Origin: Candidatus Accumulibacter appositus | GTDB taxonomy: Bacteria; Pseudomonadota; Gammaproteobacteria; Burkholderiales; Rhodocyclaceae | Length of the DNA: 64,000 nt | Direction: 5' to 3' | Assembly: GCA_000585055.1 (NCBI GenBank) | Contig: JEMX01000011.1 | Location: forward strand, 124,374 to 188,373 | Shown here: piece after piece, positions 1 to 9,551 of the stretch | Layout of the letters: each line of letters begins with the position of its first letter | How positions within the stretch are numbered: the first letter of the stretch is position 1 | Made by a program: the position numbers and the translations under genes | The notes under the pieces: generated by a model | Told to the model about the DNA's origin: nothing | What the model saw: only the letters and a program-made list of their open reading frames with translations | Database searches by the model: none

Positions 1-1
1 T

Positions 2-400
2 TGCCACCATGGTCAGGAGCCAGGTTTCTGGGCGAGCCTCGTACCACGCGCACGGGTCCTGGGTTTCCAGCGCCCATTGTTCTACGGGCTGCATCATGCG
101 CAAGGACTCTTGGGCACGCCGGTCCCCCCGGATGTGCTGCACGATCTGGAGGGCGAGGCGCCCGCCTGGCCGATCCGCAAGCTGATGAATCGTCTGATCC
201 CCCTGGCGCTGCTACCGGGACACCCGGATCACCCTTCCCGCCAGGCGACTCTTGCCCGCTGGCTGATTTACGTGCGCGCCCATTGGTTGCGAATGCCACC
301 CGGCCTACTCATCAGGCACCTGTCACACAAGGCTTGGCTGCGCTTCCGCGGACGGCGGAAACGGGTCGACCTGGCGCAGCTCGATCTAAAGCAGCAGTAG
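2..400 (+). CDS. Nucleotidyltransferase family protein, C-terminal part
   Basis: The frame is open from the window edge, so the start lies upstream; about 132 codons remain. The tail has the pattern of the uncharacterised nucleotidyltransferase family often found with polysaccharide genes: an aromatic RPLFYGL stretch followed by LLGTPVP, then a basic end with LLIRHLSHKAWLRF. No catalytic motif is visible because the N-terminal domain is outside the window. The family call rests on this tail pattern only, so the substrate cannot be stated. It is followed by about 170 bases without a gene and then the LexA-controlled dnaE2. Confidence 0.6.
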   Translation, partial: CHHGQEPGFWASLVPRARVLGFQRPLFYGLHHAQGLLGTPVPPDVLHDLEGEAPAWPIRKLMNRLIPLALLPGHPDHPSRQATLARWLIYVRAHWLRMPPGLLIRHLSHKAWLRFRGRRKRVDLAQLDLKQQ

Positions 401-567
401 TCGGACAAAAACAAGCTTCCGCGGCGAATCTCGCGGCAAATTCGAGCGACCGAGCCTGTGCCACCAGTCATGGCGACACCTCTGCCGCGAAGCCCGTCGA
501 GGCCAGCAAGGGAAATCGATAACGACACTGCTCACAAGGCGCAATAAAGGTTGGACGAAACGCTATA

Positions 568-583
568 CTGTATTTTTGTACAG
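568..583 (+). promoter_or_regulatory. LexA (SOS) box of dnaE2
   Basis: CTGTATTTTTGTACAG is a perfect CTGT-N8-ACAG palindrome core, flanked by TA as in strong LexA operators. It ends 8 bases before the dnaE2 ATG, and a TATACT hexamer at 564-569 overlaps its left edge. LexA bound here would cover the promoter or the start site, so dnaE2 should be DNA-damage inducible. The promoter itself is not certain. Confidence 0.88.
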
Positions 584-591
584 CGCTTGGT

Positions 592-3500
592 ATGTCCGAC
601 CTCCTGCCCCCCTACGTAGAACTTCACTGCTGTTCCAACTTCTCATTCCTGCGCGGTGCCTCGCATCCGGAAGAACTTGTCGAGCACGCACAGACGCTCG
701 GCTACAGCGCGCTGGCCATCACCGACGAAGCGTCGCTGGCCGGCGTCGTGCGGGCGCACCGAGCAGCCAGCGCGCGCGGCCTGCCACTGCTCATCGGTGC
801 CGAGTTTCGTCTCTCCAGTGAAACAGGTACTGGCCTCCGACTGCTTCTGCTGGCACAGAACCGCGCCGGTTACGGCAATCTGTCGGCGCTGATCACCCTG
901 GCACGGCGGCGCTCGCCCAAGGGCCAATACCGTCTCTCCCGTGGCGATCTCGAAAGTCCCGGCGGCTTTGCCGGCAGCAGCGGCGCCCTGCCGGACTGCC
1001 TGGCGCTGTGGATCCCGGACGCTGACGCCAAGGTGGAAGACGGTCGTTGGCTGGCGACGCGCTTTCCGACACGCTCCTGGCTGGCCGTCGAACTTCATTC
1101 CGGGCCTGACGACGCGACACGCCTGGCAATGCTGCTTGAACTGGCCACGGCAAGCGGTCTGCCGGCAGTTGCCGCTGGCGACGTGCACATGCACCGGCGG
1201 GCGCGCCGCCCGCTGCAGGATACGCTGACTGCGATCCGCCTGAAGAGTACGCTCTTTGCCGCCGGCCACGCACTCTTTGCCAATGGCGAACGCCACCTGC
1301 GCAGCCGCTTGCGGCTGGCACGACTCTACCCGCCCGAACTACTCGCCGAAACCCTGAACATCGCCGCACGCTGCGATTTCTCGCTCGCCGAATTACGCTA
1401 CGAATACCCCGACGAAGTGGTACCCGCCGGCCAGACCGCGCCGGACTTCCTGCGCGCGGAAGTCGAAAAAGGGCTGCGCCGACGCTATCCCGGCGGGGAG
1501 ACAGCAGCGGTACGCGAGCGCGTCGAGCACGAACTCGCGCTGATCCGCGAACTTGCTTACGAACCCTATTTCCTGACCGTCTACGACCTGGTCAATTTTG
1601 CACGCAGCCGGAACATTCTTTGCCAGGGACGCGGCTCGGCCGCCAATTCGGCAGTTTGTTACTGCCTGGGCATCACCGAAGTCGACCCGGCGCGTTCGCG
1701 GCTGCTTTTCGAGCGCTTCATTTCCCGGGAACGCGGTGAACCGCCGGATATCGACGTCGATTTCGAGCACCAGCGACGCGAGGAAGTCATCCAGTACCTC
1801 TATCTCCGGTACGGACGTGAACGCGCAGCTCTGACGGCAACGGTAATCACTTACCGGACGCGTGCTGCCTTGCGTGATGTCGGCCGCGCGCTCGGCTTCG
1901 GCAGCGCCCAGATCGACGCACTGACCACCTCAATGGCGTGGTGGGACAAGCGCGAGCAACTGCCCGAACGCCTACGTGCAGCCGGCCTCGATGCGGAGGC
2001 GCCGCGCGTCGCCAAATGGCTGGCACTGAGCGACGCACTGCGCGGTTTTCCCCGCCACCTCTCGCAACACGTCGGTGGCTTCGTCATCTCGCGCGGCCCG
2101 CTGGCGCGGCTGGTGCCCATAGAAAATGCCGCCATGCCCGAGCGCACGGTGATCCAGTGGGACAAGGACGATCTCGACGCGCTCGGGCTGCTGAAGGTCG
2201 ATGTGCTGGCGCTGGGCATGCTCTCGGCGATCCACCGCGCGCTGGATCTGGTCGGCATCGCTTTGCCGGACGTCCCGCCAGAAGACCCGGCGGTCTACGA
2301 CATGCTCTGCGCTGCCGACACGATTGGCGTCTTTCAGATCGAGTCACGCGCGCAGATGGCCATGCTGCCGCGCCTCAGACCGCGCAGTTTCTACGATCTG
2401 GTCATCGAAGTGGCGCTGGTCAGGCCAGGCCCAATCCAGGGCGACATGGTCCACCCCTATCTGCGTCGCCGACATGGCCAGGAAACCATCGAGCCGATGC
2501 GCCCGGAAATCGCTGCCGTTCTTGGGCGCACTTGTGGCGTGCCTATTTTCCAGGAGCAGGTGATGCAACTGGCGGTCGTTGCCGGCGGCTTCACCCCCGG
2601 CGAGGCCGATCAGCTACGTCGGGCGATGGCTGCCTGGCGACGCAAAGGGGGGCTGGAGCCCTTCGAAGAGAAACTGATCAGCGGCATGCGCCAGCGTGGC
2701 CACGACGACGCCTTCGCGCAACGCGTCTTCGCGCAGATTCGCGGTTTCGGCGAATATGGCTTCCCCGAATCGCACGCCGCCTCCTTCGCCTTGTTGGTGT
2801 ACGTCTCGGCCTGGCTCAAACGCCACCATCCGGCGGCTTTTCTCTGCGCCCTGCTCAACAGCCAGCCGATGGGCTTCTACTCCCCCTCACAATTGCTGCA
2901 GGACGCGCGCCGGCATGGTGTCGATGTGCGTCCAGTAACGGTAAACGAGAGCGCCTGGGAAGCGCGGCTCGAAAGCACCGGCTGCGAGCCGGGAACGACG
3001 GCCAGCACGCTGCCGGCTGTCCGCCTCGGTCTGTCCAGTATTTCCGGCCTAGCGCAGGCCGCCGTCACACGCCTGCTGGAAGCCCGCCAACAGCGACCTC
3101 TGCACAGCGTTGCCAATCTCGCCACACGTGCACGACTGACAGACAAGGATCTCGCGCTGCTCGCTGCGGCCGGCGCTTTGGCGTGCCTCGCCGGCCATCG
3201 TCGGCAAGCCGCCTGGTTAGCCGCCGGTAGCACCCTGGCCAAGCTATCCAAGCGACCCAAAAGACAACTCGATCTGCTGGGCAGCGTAGAGCCAACGGAA
3301 GCCGCGGCCCAACTCGCCACGCCATCCGAAGCCGAGGAGCTGATTGCCGACTACGCCGCCACCGGCTTCACGCTCGGCCGCCATCCCCTGACGCTACTGC
3401 GTAGCCGGCTCAGCGCGCAGCGTTTCGTTTCCGCCAGTGAGCTGCAGAACGCGGCCGACCGCCAACTCGCGCGTGCCGCCGGAATCGTCACCTGCCGGCA

Positions 3501-3744
3501 ACGCCCGGGCACCGCCAGCGGCATCGTTTTTGTCACCCTGGAAGACGAAACCGGGCTGGCCAACATTGTCGTGCACTCGCGACTGGTCGAGCAACAGCGC
3601 CACGAATTGCTCGCTGCCCGTCTGCTCGGCGTTCTCGGGCAGGTGCAGCGCGAAGGTCAGGTTGTCCATCTGGTGGCCAAGCGGCTCGTTGATTTGTCTG
3701 CACTGCTTGGTCGCCTGCCGACGACAAGCCGCAATTTTCATTGA
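592..3744 (+). CDS. dnaE2: Error-prone DNA polymerase III alpha subunit DnaE2 (ImuC)
   Basis: A 1050-residue C-family polymerase, the usual DnaE2 size and shorter than replicative DnaE. The N-terminus (VELHCCSNFSFLRGASHPEEL) is the PHP domain; the polymerase catalytic acidic motif PDIDVDF lies near residues 385-391; a helix-hairpin-helix region and an OB-fold (residues about 960-1010) follow. Known role: translesion synthesis and damage-induced mutagenesis with ImuA and ImuB. The ATG at 592 is the only plausible start; there is no clear ribosome binding site in the 8 bases after the LexA box, so the mRNA may be nearly leaderless. imuA and imuB do not adjoin it, which is unusual because the three commonly form one operon. 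It converges on rimO with 28 bases between the stops. Confidence 0.95.
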   Translation: MSDLLPPYVELHCCSNFSFLRGASHPEELVEHAQTLGYSALAITDEASLAGVVRAHRAASARGLPLLIGAEFRLSSETGTGLRLLLLAQNRAGYGNLSALITLARRRSPKGQYRLSRGDLESPGGFAGSSGALPDCLALWIPDADAKVEDGRWLATRFPTRSWLAVELHSGPDDATRLAMLLELATASGLPAVAAGDVHMHRRARRPLQDTLTAIRLKSTLFAAGHALFANGERHLRSRLRLARLYPPELLAETLNIAARCDFSLAELRYEYPDEVVPAGQTAPDFLRAEVEKGLRRRYPGGETAAVRERVEHELALIRELAYEPYFLTVYDLVNFARSRNILCQGRGSAANSAVCYCLGITEVDPARSRLLFERFISRERGEPPDIDVDFEHQRREEVIQYLYLRYGRERAALTATVITYRTRAALRDVGRALGFGSAQIDALTTSMAWWDKREQLPERLRAAGLDAEAPRVAKWLALSDALRGFPRHLSQHVGGFVISRGPLARLVPIENAAMPERTVIQWDKDDLDALGLLKVDVLALGMLSAIHRALDLVGIALPDVPPEDPAVYDMLCAADTIGVFQIESRAQMAMLPRLRPRSFYDLVIEVALVRPGPIQGDMVHPYLRRRHGQETIEPMRPEIAAVLGRTCGVPIFQEQVMQLAVVAGGFTPGEADQLRRAMAAWRRKGGLEPFEEKLISGMRQRGHDDAFAQRVFAQIRGFGEYGFPESHAASFALLVYVSAWLKRHHPAAFLCALLNSQPMGFYSPSQLLQDARRHGVDVRPVTVNESAWEARLESTGCEPGTTASTLPAVRLGLSSISGLAQAAVTRLLEARQQRPLHSVANLATRARLTDKDLALLAAAGALACLAGHRRQAAWLAAGSTLAKLSKRPKRQLDLLGSVEPTEAAAQLATPSEAEELIADYAATGFTLGRHPLTLLRSRLSAQRFVSASELQNAADRQLARAAGIVTCRQRPGTASGIVFVTLEDETGLANIVVHSRLVEQQRHELLAARLLGVLGQVQREGQVVHLVAKRLVDLSALLGRLPTTSRNFH

Positions 3745-3772
3745 GCGTCAGGAAGACCGGAGACCAGGGTCC

Positions 3773-5098
3773 TCAGGCGGCGCTGGCAACGACCTCGGCG
3801 TAAAGGTCGTGCTCGTCGGCATCGACCACACGCACGCGCAGGAAGTCGCCAGGTTCGGCAGCGTAGTATTCGTTGACGAAAACCAGGCCATCGATCTCCG
3901 GCGCATCCGCCGCCGAGCGGGCAATCGTTCCGTCCTCGTCGACCTCGTCGACCAAGACCTCGATCTCGCGCCCGATCTTCGCCGCCAGCAACTCGGCCGA
4001 GATATCCTCCTGAATTTCCATCAAACGCCGCTTGCGCTCCTCGCGAACTTCCTCGGCCACCGCGCCAGGCAACGCATTGGCCGTCGCGCCGTCCACTGCC
4101 GAATAGGCAAAGCAGCCGACGCGATCCAGACGCGCCTCTTTGATGAAAGCCAGCAATTCCTCGAACTCGGCTTCGCTCTCCCCCGGAAAACCGGTAATAA
4201 AAGTGCTGCGCACGGTGATATCCGGACAAACTGCACGCCAAGCGCGAAGCCGCTCGAGATTGTTCTCGGCGCTCGCCGGTCGCTTCATTGCCTTCAGGAC
4301 ACGGGCACTGGCATGCTGGAAAGGCACGTCGAGATAGGGCAGGATCTTTCCCTCGGCCATCAACGGCAGCAAGGCGTCCACGCTTGGATAGGGATAGACG
4401 TAGTGCAGACGCACCCAGATGCCGAGTTCCGCCAGCGCTTCGCAGAGCTCGCGCAGTCGGGTACGCAGCGGCCGACCACCGGCAAAGCCGGTTCGATACT
4501 TGACATCGACACCATAGGCGCTGGTGTCCTGCGAGATGACCAACAATTCCCGCACACCCGCGTCGGCAAGATGCTTTGCTTCCTGCAGCACATCGCCGAT
4601 CGGGCGGCTGACCAGCGGGCCACGCATCGACGGGATGATGCAGAAGGTACAACTGTGATTGCAACCTTCGGAAATCTTCAGGTAGGCGAAATGCTGCGGG
4701 GTCAGTTTGATTCCCTGCGGCGGCACCAGGCTGGTAAACGGATCGTGCGGTTGCGGCAGATGCGCATGCACGTGCTGCAAGACCTCGTCGGCGGCATGCG
4801 GGCCGGTCACCGCCAGCACCTGCGGATGCGCCTTGCGAATCACCTCTTCCCTGGCCCCCAGGCAACCGGTAACGATGACCTTGCCATTTTCGGTCAAGGC
4901 CTCGCCGATGGCGTCGAGCGATTCCTCCACAGCGGCGTCGATGAAGCCACAGGTATTGACAACCACCAGATCGGCACCCTCATACGACGGAGAGATCAGA
5001 TAGCCTTCGGCGCGCAGTTTGGTGAGAATCTGTTCGGAATCGACAAGCGCCTTCGGGCAACCCAGCGAAACGAAACCGATGTTTTTCGGTTTTGACAT
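3773..5098 (-). CDS. rimO: Ribosomal protein S12 methylthiotransferase RimO
   Basis: A 441-residue radical SAM methylthiotransferase that modifies the conserved aspartate of ribosomal protein S12. The N-terminal UPF0004 domain carries three cluster-binding cysteines ([23 protein letters not shown]); the radical SAM triad is CNHSCTFC around residue 145; a C-terminal TRAM domain follows. [12 protein letters not shown] separates RimO from the related tRNA enzyme MiaB. The start is taken at MSKPKN; an upstream in-frame start would add five residues (MHWSA) without family support. It stands alone, convergent with dnaE2. Confidence 0.96.
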   Translation of the reverse strand: MSKPKNIGFVSLGCPKALVDSEQILTKLRAEGYLISPSYEGADLVVVNTCGFIDAAVEESLDAIGEALTENGKVIVTGCLGAREEVIRKAHPQVLAVTGPHAADEVLQHVHAHLPQPHDPFTSLVPPQGIKLTPQHFAYLKISEGCNHSCTFCIIPSMRGPLVSRPIGDVLQEAKHLADAGVRELLVISQDTSAYGVDVKYRTGFAGGRPLRTRLRELCEALAELGIWVRLHYVYPYPSVDALLPLMAEGKILPYLDVPFQHASARVLKAMKRPASAENNLERLRAWRAVCPDITVRSTFITGFPGESEAEFEELLAFIKEARLDRVGCFAYSAVDGATANALPGAVAEEVREERKRRLMEIQEDISAELLAAKIGREIEVLVDEVDEDGTIARSAADAPEIDGLVFVNEYYAAEPGDFLRVRVVDADEHDLYAEVVASAA

Positions 5099-5228
5099 GG
5101 CAGACCAGTGCAATTGAATAGCCTGCCAGTATACCGCCAGCCAGACGCCATTCAGACCTTACGAAGAACGGCACCAGTTCCTCCGGCAGGCATGCCTCCA
5201 GCGCCAAGTCCCCACCCGATTGCCAGGA

Positions 5229-5453
5229 TCATCGGCGCGAGCGCAAGGAAGCGTCCGTGCGGCCTTGTGCGACCAATAGCAGAAAACAGCCAATGACGAC
5301 GCCGGCAATGCCCGCCTGCATCAGGGTCCCCACCTGGAAGCCAGCCAGCCAGTAACTGCCGGTTACACGTACGACAGCAGCGACGACGCACAGCAGCACA
5401 CCGGCAAAGCCGGTAGCACGTCCCAACAACAGCAAAAAACCGTCCATTGTCAT
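5229..5453 (-). CDS. Small two-helix membrane protein
   Basis: A 74-residue hydrophobic protein of unknown function. Two membrane helices are evident, roughly residues 5-27 (FLLLLGRATGFAGVLLCVV) and 42-62 (MQAGIAGVVIGCFLLLV), joined by a short GSYWLAGFQVGTL segment; the tail is basic. An AAAAGGG stretch lies just upstream; a second ATG two codons later would be better spaced from it. It follows the rimO start by about 130 bases on the same strand and could share rimO transcription. Function cannot be assigned. Confidence 0.6.
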   Translation of the reverse strand: MTMDGFLLLLGRATGFAGVLLCVVAAVVRVTGSYWLAGFQVGTLMQAGIAGVVIGCFLLLVAQGRTDASLRSRR

Positions 5454-5895
5454 TACCCTTTTCTTGCATGGAGAACGAGTGATGTTGCGCTGTCATGGGC
5501 GCAACAGGCGGCGAGATTCCCTGACCGAACATGCGCCTTGAGCAAAGCGGCAGCGCCGACGCCGATCGACCCGATTGTAAGCAAGACCGCTCCGGAGTCA
5601 AGAATACTGAATTCCGCCTTTCAAGGCGTGAGAAGGAGGCAAAGGACGCGACAGCGTTCTGCGGCCATCACCCACTTCCACCTACGGAGGAGCAGCGGGT
5701 GAGCGCCCGAGGCCGCATGATGCCGCCAACCGCTTACGAATACTGCACAGTGTGTTATATAAACGAAACGCCCTTACTCGTAGTGCAGCATGCAGCCTTT
5801 CGCCAGACACGTGAGCGGAAACCGGCCAGAGAAGCCGGGGCCAGTACTGCTGCGAAGTGCGAAGCACCAACAAAAAAACCAAAGGAGGCTCGTCA
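5454..5895. other. Intergenic region between divergent genes
   Basis: About 440 bases separate the small membrane protein gene (minus) from the DUF2189 gene (plus). I see no convincing coding frame. The stretch around 5735-5780 is locally AT-rich (GTTATATAAACG) and could hold the DUF2189 promoter, but no clean -35/-10 pair is visible. The only clear signal is the AAAGGAGG ribosome binding site at 5881-5888. Confidence 0.4.
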
Positions 5896-6708
5896 ATGAG
5901 CGAGAACGATACGCCTGGCTCAGCAAACCCTGCCAGCCGCTTCCCGGTCATCCGCCGCGTAAAAGCCGGCGCCGTCGTCGGTTGGATGCGTGGCGGCTGG
6001 CATGACCTGCGCCGAGGAGGCCGGGCCAGCCTGTTCTACGGGAGCTGCTTTGCCATCGCCGGCTGGTTGATGCAGGTGGTGTTTGCCGAAGCCTACGCCC
6101 TCTTCGCAGGCCTGACGACGGGCTTCCTGCTGGTCGGCCCCTTCCTGACGCTGGGGCTCTACGCTCTCAGTCGGCGCATCGAATTCGGCATGCCGCCGCG
6201 ACTGTTGCCAACCCTCGCCGCCTGGCGCCCGAACCTGCCGAACGTTGGTCTCTTTGCCGCCCTGCTGGCCATCGTCCTGCTGGTCTGGGCGCGCGCATCG
6301 ATCATCGTGTTTGCACTCTTCTTTACCGGCGGCTTGCCGACCTTCGGCAATGTCGTGCATACCGTTCTGACTTTCGAGCAGCTCGACTTCGCGCTGGTCT
6401 ACTTCGCCGTCGGGGGCTTTTTCGCGATGTTCGTTTTTGCCATCAGCGTCATCGCTGTACCCCTGATGTTCGATCGCGAGACCGACGCGGTCACGGCGAC
6501 CATCGCCAGCCTCGTCGCCTGCGGCCGCAACCCGGTCCCGCTCTTGCTTTGGGGAATCTGTATCGGGATCCTGGGCATCGTCGGCTTTGCGACCTTCTTT
6601 GTCGGCCTGATCGTCACCATGCCGCTGGTCGGACACTCGACCTGGTATGCCTATCGCGACATCGTCGCCCCCGAGGAGGACGAGTCGGGCGCAGCCCTTA
6701 CTTCTTGA
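5896..6708 (+). CDS. DUF2189 family integral membrane protein
   Basis: A 270-residue polytopic inner-membrane protein of the DUF2189 family. Family pattern: GWMRGGWHDLRRGGRASLFYGSCF before the first helix, then GFLLVGPFLTLGLYALSRR, followed by four more hydrophobic stretches, about six helices in all. The start at 5896 follows a near-ideal ribosome binding site (AAAGGAGG, 7 bases away); an upstream in-frame start would add 13 residues lacking family character. The family has no established biochemical role. It converges with the binding-protein gene just downstream (14 bases between stops). Confidence 0.8.
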   Translation: MSENDTPGSANPASRFPVIRRVKAGAVVGWMRGGWHDLRRGGRASLFYGSCFAIAGWLMQVVFAEAYALFAGLTTGFLLVGPFLTLGLYALSRRIEFGMPPRLLPTLAAWRPNLPNVGLFAALLAIVLLVWARASIIVFALFFTGGLPTFGNVVHTVLTFEQLDFALVYFAVGGFFAMFVFAISVIAVPLMFDRETDAVTATIASLVACGRNPVPLLLWGICIGILGIVGFATFFVGLIVTMPLVGHSTWYAYRDIVAPEEDESGAALTS

Positions 6709-6722
6709 CTCCTCCTGCCGCG

Positions 6723-7586
6723 CTACTCCGGCAGGCCGTTAAGGAAGTAAAGGCTTTCCAGTCTTGCTTCCGGTTTGCCGAGCACACCGAACCAACGCTC
6801 ATGAATGGTGTTGATCTCGCCGCTGCGGCTGAGACGAGCCAATTCGCGGTTGACGACCAGACGAAAGTCCGCATCGTTGCGACGCAGCATCAGGGCATAG
6901 GGCTCATACGAGAAGATGTCGCCGGCAAGCGACCAGGTATCCTGGTTGCCCGAATCGAGCGCCAGGCCGATCAGCAAGGCGCGATCCGAAGCGTAGGCGT
7001 CGGCCCGTCCCGTTTTCATGGCGTCGATCCCCTGCTGATGATCAGCGACCTTGACCAGGTTGGCACTGACCCCGTTCTTCCGGAGCGCTTCGACCAGGCT
7101 CTGCTCGGTTGTCGTGCCGACAGCCACTGCGACCTTCTTGCCTGCCAGGTCCTTTAGACTCGTGATACCCGCCGCGGAAGGCGACAGGTAGCTGCCGCCA
7201 TCGACGAAAATCGGCAGGCTGAAATCGACTTCCTGCATGCGCGACAGGGAACTCGTCGTTGACCCGCATTCGAGGTCGATTTCACCGGATATCACTTTGC
7301 CGATTCGTGTCTCGGGCGTCACCGGAACCCACTTCAGCTTCAGATCGGCAAGGCCCAGGTCCTTGCCAATCGCTGCTGCCACGCTGGTGCAAAGGTCGAC
7401 CGAGTAACCCCAAGGCTGCCTGTCGTTGCCGGCAAACGAGAACGGCACGGACGCTTGGCGATAGCCGAGCGACAGTGTCTTCGACGCCTTGATCTTGTCG
7501 AGCGTCCCGGCCGCCTGCGCAGGAGGCATAGGAACGCAAAGAACCAGACTTGTGGCAACAGATAGAGCCCAGGAATACAGCCTCAT
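6723..7586 (-). CDS. Periplasmic amino-acid-type ABC transporter substrate-binding protein
   Basis: A 287-residue family 3 solute-binding protein. A signal peptide runs to about residue 25 (ATSLVLCVPMPPAQA), then the mature fold starts with LDKIKASKTLSLGYRQASVPFSF. Typical motifs are YSVDLC, the substrate loop GSTTSSLSRMQEVDFS and SDRALLIGL. The pattern is closest to glutamate/aspartate binders (GltI type), though specificity cannot be read from sequence. The ATG at 7586 has AAAAGGA upstream; a TTG five codons earlier is less likely. No permease or ATPase gene is adjacent, so it is an orphan that may use a transporter encoded elsewhere or act as a sensor. Confidence 0.85.
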   Translation of the reverse strand: MRLYSWALSVATSLVLCVPMPPAQAAGTLDKIKASKTLSLGYRQASVPFSFAGNDRQPWGYSVDLCTSVAAAIGKDLGLADLKLKWVPVTPETRIGKVISGEIDLECGSTTSSLSRMQEVDFSLPIFVDGGSYLSPSAAGITSLKDLAGKKVAVAVGTTTEQSLVEALRKNGVSANLVKVADHQQGIDAMKTGRADAYASDRALLIGLALDSGNQDTWSLAGDIFSYEPYALMLRRNDADFRLVVNRELARLSRSGEINTIHERWFGVLGKPEARLESLYFLNGLPE

Positions 7587-7702
7587 GACATTCCTTTTCA
7601 AAGATCACACCAGAACCAAGAAAACTATGGCATATGCGCTACGAATTGAAATCGACCGCCGCTGCACTCGCCAGGTGGTCCACGAGCTTGCCGCCGGGCC
7701 GC

Positions 7703-8497
7703 CTACTGCCAGGCCGCCAGGAACTCCTGCCAGTGCGGCTTGCCAATTTTCTCCAGCTCGTTGCGTACAAAAGACATCTCGGCATCGTATTCCGACCGTG
7801 ACAGCTCGCCGCGCAGCAGGCGAAAACGCACGGCAACGAGGTAGGTATTGAGCACATCGGTCTCGCAGTAGTCACGCACCTCGGACATTCCGCCCGCCAG
7901 CCACGCCTGCCACACCTTGCCGCCATCCATGCCGAGCTTGCCGGGAAATCCGATCAGTTTGGCCAGCTCGTCAAGACGAACGCTGGCGCGCGGCTGATAC
8001 ATGGCCAGCAGATCCATCAGGTCGAGATGGCGCGAGTGGTAGCGGCTGATGTAATTGTTCCACTTGAACTCACGGCTATCGGCGTAGTCGCCGTCACCGA
8101 GATCCCAATAGCGTGGCGCGATGGCGCCGTGGATGAGGCCCCGGTAGTGCAGCACCGGGAGGTCGAAGCCACCACCATTCCAGGAGACGATCTGTGGTGT
8201 GAATTTCTCGACGCCGTCAAAGAAACGCTGAATGATCTCGCCCTCGCCCTGCTCGGGCTCGGCCAGCGACCAGACGCGGAAGTCCTTGCCGGCACGCAAG
8301 GCACAGGAAATCACGACCACCCGCTGCAGATGCAGCGGCAGGAAATCATTGCCGTGCGTGGCACGACGATGTTGGAAGGCGAGTTCTGCCACCTCGTCAT
8401 CAGACAGCGTCGCGTCGAGCGCATGCAGCCGGCGCAGACCTGCAACATCCGGGATGGTTTCGATATCGAAGGCGAGAACAGGTTTCATGGCGCGCAT
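7703..8497 (-). CDS. PolB-related 3'-5' exonuclease
   Basis: A 264-residue DnaQ-like exonuclease of the family annotated as related to the exonuclease domain of DNA polymerase B. Visible motifs: Exo I FDIETIPD at residues 9-16, Exo II SWNGGGFDLPVL near residue 106, and Exo III DYCETDVLNTY near residue 211. All metal-binding acidic residues are present, so activity is expected. The start is ATG 8497; a second ATG three codons later (MKPVL) fits the family equally well. It lies upstream of the binding-protein gene with about 115 bases between. Its role in repair or RNA/DNA processing is not known. Confidence 0.85.
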   Translation of the reverse strand: MRAMKPVLAFDIETIPDVAGLRRLHALDATLSDDEVAELAFQHRRATHGNDFLPLHLQRVVVISCALRAGKDFRVWSLAEPEQGEGEIIQRFFDGVEKFTPQIVSWNGGGFDLPVLHYRGLIHGAIAPRYWDLGDGDYADSREFKWNNYISRYHSRHLDLMDLLAMYQPRASVRLDELAKLIGFPGKLGMDGGKVWQAWLAGGMSEVRDYCETDVLNTYLVAVRFRLLRGELSRSEYDAEMSFVRNELEKIGKPHWQEFLAAWQ

Positions 8498-8651
8498 TGA
8501 GAACCCCGAGGACCCTCAGCAAGCTCGACCCCGTGCTGCCACGGGCACCGCCAAGGCCGGCGACTCGCCTCGGCAGCGAGCGTCGTGACCGCCAACAACG
8601 CCAGTGCCCTCACCGCCAGGCCGCCCCTGTTGTCGACGGCAGTGACCGGTT

Positions 8652-9551
8652 TCACGCCGGAAAGACGCCCGTCGACAGATAGCGATCACCGCGATCGCAA
8701 ACGATGCTGACGATGGTCGCGTTATCGAGTTCGCCCGCCAGACGCAAAGCGACGGCCAACGCGCCACCGGACGAGATACCGGCGAAAATGCCTTCCTCGC
8801 GCGCCAGCCGGCGGGTCATTTCCTCCGCCTCGCCCTGGGAAACCGACTCGACACGATCGACCCGAGTGCGGTCGAAGATTTTTGGCAGGTAAGCTTCCGG
8901 CCATTTGCGAATCCCTGGAATCTGCGAGCCGTCTTCGGGCTGGCAGCCAACGATACAGATGCCGGAATCCTGCTCCTTGAGAAAGCGCGAGACGCCCATG
9001 ATTGTTCCAGTGGTCCCCATGCTGCTGACGAAGTGGCTGATCCGCCCCTCGGTCTGGCGCCAGATTTCAGGGCCCGTCCCCTCGTAATGGGCGAGCGGGT
9101 TATCCGGGTTCGCGAACTGGTCGAGGATGATTCCACGTCCCTCCTTACGCATGCTTTCGGCGACGTCGCGTGCCAGCTCCATGCCACCGTCACGAGGCGT
9201 CAACACCAGTTCAGCGCCAAAAGCGCGCATCGTTTGCCGCCGTTCGACGCTCTGGTTCTCGGGCATGACCAGAATCATCCGGTAACCACGCATGGCAGCG
9301 GCCATCGCCAGCGCAATGCCGGTATTGCCGGACGTGGCCTCGATCAGCGTGTCACCGGCACGGATATCGCCCCGCTGCTCGGCGTGGACGATCATCGACA
9401 GCGCCGGTCTATCCTTCACCGAACCGGCTGGGTTGTTGCCCTCCAGCTTGGCCAGAATGACATTGCCACGCGCCTCGCAGGCGGCGCCCGGCAAACGCTT
9501 CAGGCGCACCAGAGGGGTGTCGCCAACGCTGTTCTCGAGTGTCCTATACAC
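8652..9551 (-). CDS. cysM: Cysteine synthase B
   Basis: A 299-residue PLP-dependent O-acetylserine sulfhydrylase. The PLP lysine is K46 in [12 protein letters not shown]; the substrate loop [11 protein letters not shown] and phosphate-binding GTTGT are present, and the sequence matches the CysM rather than the CysK branch ([15 protein letters not shown] start, [11 protein letters not shown]). CysM makes cysteine and can also use thiosulfate. Its GTG start overlaps the end of hldD by 8 bases, so it is translationally coupled as the last gene of the pheA-to-cysM run. Confidence 0.95.
   Translation of the reverse strand: MYRTLENSVGDTPLVRLKRLPGAACEARGNVILAKLEGNNPAGSVKDRPALSMIVHAEQRGDIRAGDTLIEATSGNTGIALAMAAAMRGYRMILVMPENQSVERRQTMRAFGAELVLTPRDGGMELARDVAESMRKEGRGIILDQFANPDNPLAHYEGTGPEIWRQTEGRISHFVSSMGTTGTIMGVSRFLKEQDSGICIVGCQPEDGSQIPGIRKWPEAYLPKIFDRTRVDRVESVSQGEAEEMTRRLAREEGIFAGISSGGALAVALRLAGELDNATIVSIVCDRGDRYLSTGVFPA

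Noticed and set aside
3437..5095. A 552-codon plus-strand frame opposite rimO
   Set aside because: It is the antisense of rimO plus the end of dnaE2 in another frame; its product has no domain, and rimO is clear on the minus strand.
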